Shown here: positions 55,901 to 64,000 of the stretch, in pieces
How the letters are laid out: every line of letters begins with the position of its first letter
How positions within the stretch are numbered: the stretch's first letter is position 1
From: Primula veris
Lineage: Eukaryota; Streptophyta; Magnoliopsida; Ericales; Primulaceae
DNA length: 64,000 nucleotides
Direction: 5' to 3'
Assembly: GCA_963682055.1 (NCBI GenBank)
Contig: OY821749.1
Span: 19,232,631 to 19,296,630, forward strand
Notes under the pieces: model-generated
Told to the model about the DNA's origin: nothing
Database searches by the model: none
The model's input: only the letters and a program-made list of their open reading frames with translations
Translations under genes and position numbers: made by a program

Positions 55901-56515
55901 CTTTTTATTTGAAATCGTATTATTTTTTTTATATTTTAAACAAAAGAACTTGAACAATGGGTGGAACATTTGTAAATGAAATTAGCACCGAGGAAACGAG
56001 AACGTGAAAAATGATATTGAAAATATATAACGCATGATATTGTGAATTGTGGTACTATAATTCTATTTCTATTTTCTATATGACCCGTGATTGGAGATTT
56101 AGTATACGCATGTAACGTTGACACCCTATAATTAAATGTTTGTGAAGCAAATACAATATAGTAAAATCCTTCATTGGATTCAAGATCCCTTAGAAAATAC
56201 TAATTTCCCTTCTCGCTCTTCATGATTACTACTTAAAGAGTACTCGCAAACAGTAGAACATGTTTTGTTTGATCGAGCCATCAGGAATAACTACAAAACC
56301 AAAATAAAACATACGAATTGGAGATTACGAGGCATCACCTTTGTCATGGCCTCACGAGTCGTGTGTTCGCAAAAAACTAGTCGTCCAAAAGGCAATGAAC
56401 CAGTTATGTTCAAATCTTTTCCGACTATCTCCACCATCACTTTTTCCGAGACTTAAGTCTTTATACTTGTGAGGTCGTCAATAGTCATAACAGGGCGTAG
56501 GATTGCGGGGATGAT
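55901..56515. other. Intergenic stretch with a fragment of the RBM34-like last exon
   Basis: At about 56371-56418 the sequence (CTAGTCGTCCAAAAGGCAAT, then GAACCAGTTATGTTCAAATC) is a third, short copy of exon 6 of the RBM34-like gene, encoding KTSRPKGNEPVMFKS. Nothing else is recognised in the stretch. Confidence 0.65.
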
Positions 56516-57074
56516 TGTAAAAACCTGTATTTTTATAGGAAAATGCCGGTGTAAAAGAGAAAGTATTGTCACACATTCCCTAGATATATGAGTACATATA
56601 TGGTATATAAACTATGTAAATCCTTATTACTATGATCAAGACTTTTTAAAACCGTACGGCTCAATAAACGAAAGCAAAATTGGGTCAAAGCGGACAATAT
56701 TGGTGGTAGGAAGCAAATTGTGGCAGTCTGGTCGGAGAACCGGGTCGTTACAATTGTTATTTGAACCATGGTTTGTGAAACACCCCCCGGAAAGTACGGT
56801 GTGCCCGACGATGACGTCGTGCCTAAAGGGGAGAATAGTGTAAAAATCTGTATTTTCGTAGGAAAATGCCGGTGTAGAAAAGAAAGTATTGTTCCATATC
56901 GCATAGATATGTGAGTACCTATATGATATATAAGTTAAGTAAATGCTCATACTATGATCAAGTCATGTTAAAGTCGTGCGGCGGAAGAAACGATGACGAA
57001 ATTTGGCCAAAACGGATAGTATTTGTGGTAGAAAGCAGATGGCGACAGTATGATCGAAGTATCGGGTCGTTAAG
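56516..57074 (+). mobile_element. Old TRIM copy, same family as 19457-20024
   Basis: The left LTR (56516-56752) and right LTR (56839 to about 57074) are both recognisable by TGTAAAAA at the start and GGGTCGTTA at the end. The primer site has decayed to TTGTTATTTGAACC and no matching target duplication is left. The LTRs differ from each other and from the young copy at many positions, and the USE motif is degraded in both. Confidence 0.85.
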
Positions 57075-57858
57075 CGTGCAAGTTTATATATGGGTCACGG
57101 GTATGTGTAGAGAAAGGCTCGGGTATGTGTAGAAACAACTAATTTTAAATAGTTCAACAAGTGTAGTAGTGTACCACAACCTTGCAACTATTTTTTATTC
57201 CTAAAAACATGTTAAACTAAACACATTGTTACTGAAAGTAATAAATTAAAATAAAATATAAGGGTGGAGATGAGACCCGATTGATTGGGATTATGTAATA
57301 TTACTAGAAGACACAACCAACAAACTGAAATGCGGAAAATATTAAAAGTATTGATAACTCGTGTTTCGTGGGCGGATTCCGAGAACCGCTCGCCCGCTTT
57401 TTATTCTCAAGGAGAATGCATTCGATGTTATTTCACTCCGAGTTTTGAGTGGTGGATTGTCAACCAGTGAGATCCGCTTAAACATTATTTGAAAAGGTTC
57501 CGCTCGACATAGTTACATTACTAGATTAGATCTTTCGTGTTATGTCATTTTATTCTACTTCATGTTTTCTTTTCGTGTCTGTTCGGCCGAAGCTTTAGGT
57601 TTATGCACAACATGGCATGCTGGTTCAAAAGTCCACGCCACATTAGTCCAGACCGAAAACTTTCAGTTATACATCTCTAAAAATTGACAAATTATTTAGT
57701 CCCGTGAAGAATGTATGACGTGATCATCTATACTATAAACCATATAACATACCCTATACAGCTATACGTGCATCACTCTACTCATTTACAAAAATGGTAC
57801 TTAGAATCCCACTATTTCTGTCTCCAATGTAATGCAAAATGTCAAACTATAGAATAAA
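57075..57858. other. Intergenic stretch, nothing recognised
   Basis: No coding frame with a known domain is seen. Part of the stretch (57360-57480) is more GC-rich than its surroundings but has no recognisable product. Confidence 0.4.
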
Positions 57859-58706
57859 GAGTATGGATTTTTCCAATGCAATTTATCTGTTTTTACGTTA
57901 AAACCGTAATTTGTTTTTACGAACCGTAATTTGTTTTTATGAACCGTAAATTAGAATTACGGTTCATAAAAAAAAATTACGGTTTAGACTGTGAAATTAT
58001 CAAATTTGCCATCCGTTGAAATCTGAAAGTTTACATAAGGCCGATCGATCGGCTGTCAGCTCCGATCGATCGGTGTAGTAGCATTATGTAAAATTTTACA
58101 GATTGTTTGGCCGATCGATCGGCTGTCAACTCCGATCGATCGGCCATGCAATATGTAAAAGATCGTTTCGAGTGTCCGTAACATTTATGGACCGTAATCG
58201 TGACTTACGGTTTGACTTATTCATTTTTTTTCGATATCGTATATTGTGGAACTATAACTTATTCGTTCGGACTCATTTTAAATTTAGTTCCGTTTCAACC
58301 GTTATGTTCGTTATTAAATCGTCTATCATTTTAAACAAATTAAACATTTTTTTAAATGATTAGTACTCGAAACGACCTTTTATCATGTTACTCGAAACAA
58401 ATTAACTTATTGACATTTTATCAAACCGTAAGTCACGATTACGGTCCGTAAATGTTTTTTTGAGTCAAGTAGGCAAATTTACAGTACTCATGCCTTTGTA
58501 AAAAATTTCAGAGGGCTTGGCCAATCGATCGGGTGTCAACTCCGATTAATCGGCCAAGCCCTCTGGAAAATTTTCAGATTTTCAACACAGGGGCAGTTTG
58601 GTAATTTTACAGTTAAAACCGTAAATCTAACTTACGTATGGTTCGTAAAAAAAAATTACGGTTTTGACGTGAAAACAGATGAATTGCATTGGAAAAATTC
58701 ACGCTC
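57859..58706. mobile_element. MULE-type foldback element with GATCGATC palindromes
   Basis: The ends are inverted repeats (GAGTATGGATTTTTCCAATG against GAGCGTGAATTTTTCCAATG). They are flanked by a 9-base near-duplication, TAGAATAAA and TATAATAAA (8 of 9), the length made by Mutator-like elements. The interior is made of further inverted pairs: ACCGTAA/TTACGGT words, a CCGTAAGTCACGATTACGG pair, and palindromes CCGATCGATCGG at about 58041, 58062, 58111 and 58132, with decayed copies near 58514-58553. It has no transposase. Confidence 0.78.
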
Positions 58707-59980
58707 TATAATAAATTCAATATAGTAATTAGTAACACAGAAACCCATCTCTCCATCTTAAGAATTTATGCCTCCGTTTTGTTTAAGTCTATTTTATTTC
58801 TGTTAGCATTAATTTTTAGTTTACAAATCTAATCAACCTTTTGTTTCATATTTTCAAATCCAATTTTTTTTTGTAATAGTTTGATCATGAAAATATTAAG
58901 AAATTACCTAATACATAAAATACTTCAATCACAAAAGTGGGATTTTGGATCAATTTAATTAGGGAAAGAAAATTTGGGGAAAAATGTATATACCAATTAT
59001 TTACTTCAAATCAATTCGATTATTTTTTCTTTTATTGCAATAGTTTGATTTAGATAATTATCAGGAATTTTCCTTTATCAAATAAATGAAAGATCAAAAA
59101 AATAAAATAAAAATATTTGATCAGTTCTTTCTTTTAATAAATTCATTAAATAAGGATTGATATCTTTTTATTTCAATTATTCATACTCAGTAAAGTTAAA
59201 GAAATATATTTAGTCGATTTTATTAAATGATGAATAAACCACAGCGAAATGGGTCTTTATCATTCAATAATTCAGTTCAGAAAACTCTAAGGAAAATAGT
59301 TAGTCAAGTTTATTAAATGATGTGAACCAATTACTGGAAAATGGGTTAGTAAATTTCGATGGGAAAAGTATATATTTTTTTAAAATACTGTGAGTGAACA
59401 AGGAGAGTAAATTGGTAAAGTTTTAATATATACACGTTTCACAAAGTATGTGGTATAGATGAGCACGTCACCGTATTCTAAGAACTAAATAATTTATCCT
59501 AAAAATTCACTATTTTATATAAAATAAAATAAAATTTCGGCACGTCATCTGAAGTGCTCGGGGGGCTTGACTGACCCAAGGATTGGTGAGCAAATTTATT
59601 TCATTGATGATATTTTGATGAAAAGAAAAGCATAGACAAAAATATAATACTATTATAATAAGTCAATAAAAAAAATGTGTCAAAATTTATCAAGGTTTTT
59701 TTTATTTAAAATATCTTATTCTTTTCTATAAATTATGTTATTACATTAACATCATAATAAAACAAAAACTACTAATATTATTGTCCCAACTGTAATAAAC
59801 TTATTTTCTATTATTTCATTGTACCAAAACGATATACTTAGGCTTATAGTATTATACTTGCCTATTATACCCTTTTCAGAAAGGCGGGAACTAGAAAGGG
59901 GTAAATCTGTAATTTTTAACATCCCACCCACTCACTCCTTCCTAACCTCCTTGAAACCCTATCTCATTTTCCACAATCTA
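58707..59980. other. AT-rich stretch upstream of the F-box gene
   Basis: Mostly A/T with a few direct repeats such as TTTATTAAATGATG near 59220 and 59310. The promoter of the F-box gene should lie in the last few hundred bases, but no element can be named. Confidence 0.4.
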
Positions 59981-59993
59981 GAAATTAACTACT

Positions 59994-60022
59994 CACACAC
60001 ACACACTCACACTCACACTCAC

Positions 60023-60057
<35 letters not shown>
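59994..60057 (+). repeat. CA microsatellite with CTCACA interruptions
   Basis: An (CA)n tract interrupted by CTCACA units lies in the leader of the F-box gene, ending nine bases before its ATG. The plus-strand frame that runs through it as His-Thr repeats is not a gene. Confidence 0.9.
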
Positions 60058-60066
60058 GAGAAAGAG

Positions 60067-62503
60067 ATGGTGGAGTTCCATGAAGATGTGCTCTGTCACA
60101 TACTATGTTGGCTTCCGGTGAAATCGATCCTCCGTTGCAGGTGCGTATCGAAACACTGGTGTAACCTAACTTGCTCTAAATCTTTCATTAAAAAACATCT
60201 TAATAACTCACTAATAACCAAAACTAACCAAACCCTTATCTTGTATCAACATCATTTGTACTCTATACACTCTATTTACTCCATTGGACTATATTCACTA
60301 ACTGATCATGCCCACCAACTTTCCTTACCTGTAAAAGCTAGTCACGTTATTACCAAGTTTATAGGATCGTGTAACGGGTTGTTATGTTTTTGCGTTTGGG
60401 AAAACCGTGGTGAAGTTGTTGTCATCTGGAACCCTACCACGCGTAAGAATGTAAAGCTTCCTGATATTGTTGTCGGAAGTCCCTTTACCCAAGATGGGAT
60501 TTTTTGCCCTGAAGATGTCGATGTAATTCATGGATTTGGTTATGATTCGGACACGGATGATTATCGTGTTGTGGTGTTGGTTCAGTTTTACGGTGATGGT
60601 TTTTTTGAAACCGAAGCTAATGTTTACGGCCTGAGGTCAAACATGTGGAGGAAAGTTCAGGGTTTTCCTAATCACCGCGTTTGTTTGAGACAATTACGAA
60701 GTGTACTGGAACGTGGCGCATTACACTGGTTTATAATGGAAGAGAGGGAGTCGGAGGTTGATTTTGAACCTATGGTTGTTTCGTTTGATCTTACGACGGA
60801 AGAGTGCAGTACATTTATACAGCCAGATTTCACGGATCTTGGGACTATGGGTTTGTATTTATCTAAATTGGAGGGTTGTTTGTCGATTGTGTGTAATTAC
60901 TTTGAGCTTGGTATTGTTCATGTGTGGGTGATGAAGGAATACGGAGTTACGGAATCATGGACTAAGCTATTTTCTGTTGGCTCTGAAATTATGAAACCTT
61001 CAGAACATTTCATCCCCTTGGCTTATTCAGAAAGTGGTAATGAAGTATTACTAATGATAGACTTCGAAAAGCTTTATTGGTATAATCTAGAAAAAAAGAC
61101 CTTCAAGGTTGTTGATGTTGATGATCGTGGGTTTCCTCAGCCTTTCAATGCTGTGAGTTGTTTGGAATCCCTTGTTTCTCTTGGAGAGAGTGCTGAAAAC
61201 GATAAAAAACGAGGTGGGAAGGATAAAAGAGCAAAAGCAAAGCTTGAAGAAAAGGTGATTTTTAAAAACTTCATATCTTTTTCTGTATCTATATAATTGT
61301 ATACTAGCAAGTGCCTTGGGCCTATGACTTTTAAGAAGTATTTTTGCGTCTTAATTGTCAAGAGAGTTAATCAGTAATCTGCCATAAGAATTTGAATACT
61401 TTTGTTTATTGTAGAGTAATGAACTTCACCGTAGAGTTATGAGTCTACTAGTTAAAGAACTTTACTGCCCTCTTCCTGTTTATTGTCTTCATGACTTTAA
61501 CCATATGGCGATTATTAGCTTTTAGCTTTACTTACACCACCAATGTGACCTAAACACTACTAGGTCTGTTATTTTGTTTTTGACGAACTCGAGAAAATTA
61601 TTTCGACATTGGGATGCAATGCAAGTATGTTTCAATCTACTCTTAATTGAGTTATCAATCACAAACTTTACTGAAATATATCCATACCTAGAAAATTTGT
61701 TGCTAGTCAGTCGGTTCTTGTATTTACCCATACTAATTTCTGCAATCTTTAAATAGAACAAAAGATTAAATCATAATTTAGCTGAAAGTCTGTCTAGTAC
61801 CAGCGAAATTTTATGTGCACTCCAGTTGCATTAGTATAACAAAGTCGTGTCATGATACCATTTTGGTGGCTTTTCAAGTTCAACCTTTAAGATAATTACA
61901 TAAACGATGACCTTTAACTTTGGGATGAAGTATGAAGCAATGTTTTCAATTAAGCATTTATTCTCTCATGTGTATCTACAAATGTGACAAAAGTAGGTAG
62001 TTGTTTTCACTTTTATTCTGATAGGGAACTGTTGCGTTTGTTATTTACGTTGAAAGTATATATATTTAAATGGCTTCAAGTTGGTACTCTAAGAATGTGA
62101 CTTTAGGAAGGGGAATGGAGAAAGAAAAGAAAACAATGTAAGCCATCTCTTTTACAAAAGTATCTAGTTTTACTTCTCTTAATATTCTTATTATCTGTAG
62201 TTTGCTTTTATTAACATTTTTTCTGTTTGACAATTTTCTAATCCTTGATTGACTGTTTTAATTTTATTTTTTTTCTGGGCAGAATAAATTATTTTAGCTA
62301 ATGAAATTGAACATTATCGTCCTAACTTTAGAACTCTGAACTATCAGTAATATTTAGATTTGCTTTTACTTGTAAATTACTAACCATTGACAAGTTATGC
62401 TTGCTTACTTCCTCAGGATTTCGTAAGGAGCAAATGGGTTGATCAAGTAAATGCAGATCTAGGCATATGTGAAAAGTTCGGGTCACTATGGCAAGATTTA
62501 TAA
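60067..62503 (+). CDS. F-box protein with F-box-associated (FBA) domain
   Basis: The N-terminus (MVEFHEDVLCHILCWLPVKS, then ILRCRCVSKHWCNL) is a typical F-box, the part that binds SKP1 in SCF ubiquitin ligases. An F-box-associated domain follows (FIGSCNGLLCF, IWNPTTRKNVKLP, HGFGYDSDTDDYRVV), as in plant CPR1-type F-box proteins, and should bind the target, which is unknown. The frame ends at 61296 if unspliced (409 residues). A good donor at 61255 (AAG, then GTGATT) and an acceptor at 62415-62416 (CCTCAG) join in phase to 62417-62503, giving 424 residues that end CEKFGSLWQDL. I prefer the spliced form because the charged KKRGGKDKRAKAKLEEK then runs into a coherent tail, but this is not certain. 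Confidence 0.85.
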
Positions 62504-63100
62504 TATTATATGTCATGATCTATTGGGAAACTATATAAACTTATTTTGGTAGTTAAGTCAGTGCTGGAATGGTTGTAAAACTTGTAGTACATTTAGAGTG
62601 GTAGCATTTTGTGATGTTTGGGTGTATGATCTACTGATATACCTGATCTATAGATTATCAGCAAGTCTACTATGGTTTATGATAAATGACACTGATCAAT
62701 TAGTCGTTTTATTAGGGTTGAGAACATATTGTGACTTTTATTGTTCAAATTTCAGTAAATTGCAAATATTTTGGATATTGTGCCTTGGAGAACTGCTTGT
62801 TGCAGTTTTTTAACATCTGATATCAGAAGTTGCTAGAGGTATAAATTGTAGTTGTGTTTGTTGTTCTTCATTTTTATTAAGAGTTGTGTGTGACAGCAAA
62901 TGGCGGTTTGGCAGTGTTCGCCTGCAATATTATTCGGCACTTTTTGTTTCAATAAGACAGTTTGTAAGAAACAAGGCATTTTTTACAAGCTCCAACGCCA
63001 ACTTTAAGAGACTCGGTAATGAGACTCAAAATAAGTGAAACAAATACACATCACAAGATTGATTACATGAACCAAATGCGCAATATCATTGAGTTGATAA
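62504..63100. other. 3' flank of the F-box gene
   Basis: No gene is recognised. It probably holds the 3' untranslated region and then AT-rich spacer. Confidence 0.4.
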
Positions 63101-63597
63101 CGAACAAAATAACGAGTCGATAACAATTTTTTCAATTAAGAATTACTCAGAGAACATATTTGTTTCAATAACGAATATCAGGAAAAATATCAGAGCATAA
63201 ACTTGATCCGAGCTTCTACGTGCACAGAAAATGCAATAGCCAGATTCAGAAACAATAACAGAGCTGACTAGATAAGTTAATAAAGACTACGAATACAAGA
63301 TTAGTTCGTGAGTGTTGATTTTAGATTACTCACGTAGTCATGATTCATGAATATGATTTTTTTTATAACACAAGCAGTAGTAGAAACAAATGCAACAAGT
63401 AAAAAGAAGAAATTGATAAACATAACTACAATTACAAGATACCGCTGATACTTCCACATCATCTGTTTGGATATAAGAAATGTAAACAGAACATTCAATT
63501 TTAGTATCGATTTACAAACCACGCTAGTGAGAAATTAGGGATTTTACACAGGAAGATGAAGAAGAGAGAATAATAGGGGGGGGAAAAAGACCAAAAA

Positions 63598-63645
63598 AAT
63601 TTGGACCATTTCTCGATTTGTGCGTGTCATCCTTGTGCAGGGGCC

Positions 63646-63677
<32 letters not shown>

Positions 63678-63698
63678 TCGGATGTCCCCAAAGTCTTC
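63598..63698 (-). ncRNA. U6: U6 spliceosomal snRNA, altered 5' end
   Basis: From GGGGACATCCGATAAAATTG to AAATGGTCCAAATTTTTTT the minus strand follows plant U6 closely. The ACAGAGA box, the AGC triad (GATTAGCATGG) and the T-run that ends Pol III transcription are present. The first dozen bases (GAAGACTTTGGGG) do not match the usual GTCCCTTCGGGG, and the distance from TATA to the gene is short, so the 5' stem-loop seems rearranged. U6 RNA forms the catalytic core of the spliceosome. This copy may be transcribed, but its 5' stem is doubtful. Confidence 0.85.
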
Positions 63699-63707
63699 GT
63701 GTATGTA

Positions 63708-63748
63708 CATATATCGTTAACTATGTGTATGTATTGATGATGTGGGAT
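63708..63748 (-). promoter_or_regulatory. U6-type promoter (USE and TATA)
   Basis: On the minus strand ATCCCACATCA (63748-63738) is followed after 24 bases by TATATG (63713-63708). This is the short spacing used by Pol III snRNA genes in plants. From the TATA to the first U6-like base is about 10-15 bases shorter than usual. Confidence 0.75.
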
Positions 63749-64000
63749 ATAATGCAAGCCAATATTAATAACTAAAACGCTGAACTCCCTCCCTTAGCAG
63801 GCCCATTGGCCCAATTATCTAAAAGCCTGCCTATATCTATCTTTATTTTCCTTTGTATTCCAGCTTTCATTTAAAAATAGCTTCTTCTTCTTCTTTTTAA
63901 AAAAAAAAAAAAAACTCTAATGAGGAGTGATTTTACATAAAAAGAAGGATATTGTGGTTTTACATTTAAAAACTCTAATGATGATCTTTCATTTGTAAAT

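Larger units (their letters stand above)
63105..63880 (-). repeat. U6-linked duplicated block, copy 3
   Basis: This is collinear with 55261-55900 and in part with 42385-42840. It contains the best-preserved U6 gene and promoter of the three copies. Confidence 0.85.

Noticed and set aside
59819..60121. Plus-strand frame with a His-Thr repeat
   Set aside because: It is the CA microsatellite read as codons and overlaps the F-box start in another frame.

Overview
The window is nuclear DNA of a flowering plant, probably a eudicot. It is AT-rich, its genes carry GT-AG introns, it has a PLS-DYW pentatricopeptide gene and a class II trehalose-phosphate synthase gene, plant-type snRNA promoters, and many plant transposons (Sirevirus, TRIM, TR-GAG-like, Tekay-like solo LTR, Helitrons, CACTA- and MULE-type elements). 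The species cannot be fixed from the sequence alone.

Layout. 1-16.6 kb: a minus-strand RWD/RBR E3 ubiquitin ligase gene, broken by a near-pristine 10.2 kb Sirevirus (302-10507, TSD GATAC) in an IBR-coding exon. The gene also has an apparent frameshift and a lost zinc-ligand Cys, and its 4.1 kb first intron holds a 2 kb gag-only LTR element (13221-15215, TSD CAGAC). 16.6-24 kb: a gene-poor stretch with a young 568 bp TRIM, a 180 bp CACTA-type element and a small Helitron. 24-30.3 kb: a TPS5-like gene in four coding exons. 32-39.3 kb: a six-exon nucleolar two-RRM (RBM34/Nop12-like) gene whose introns hold a minisatellite, a foldback element and a 1.67 kb solo LTR. 40.1-42.2 kb: an intronless DYW-PPR gene. 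43-48.2 kb: a decayed duplicate of the RBM34-like locus, into which a Helitron and an apparently complete U2 snRNA gene have been inserted. 48.2-50.8 kb: LTR-retrotransposon remains and a foldback element. 51.7-55.1 kb: a neprosin/DUF239 gene that lacks its middle exons. 55.2-58.7 kb: a duplicated block with a U6 remnant, an old TRIM copy and a GATCGATC-rich foldback element. 60-62.5 kb: an F-box gene. 63.1-63.9 kb: a second copy of the duplicated block carrying the best U6 snRNA gene.

The protein genes are ordinary single-copy plant genes with unrelated jobs (sugar-phosphate signalling, ribosome biogenesis, organelle RNA editing, secreted peptidase-like protein, SCF adaptor) and do not form a pathway. 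What is unusual is the non-coding content. One U2 and three U6-related loci lie within 21 kb. A TRIM LTR carries an snRNA-type USE plus TATA at the same 24 bp spacing as the local U6 gene. A near-palindromic GGTTGCAACC-type word is repeated throughout the Sirevirus, in its coding and non-coding parts. Four elements have exact target-site duplications that allow their history to be read: two recent (Sirevirus, TRIM), one older (gag-only element), and one reduced to a solo LTR.
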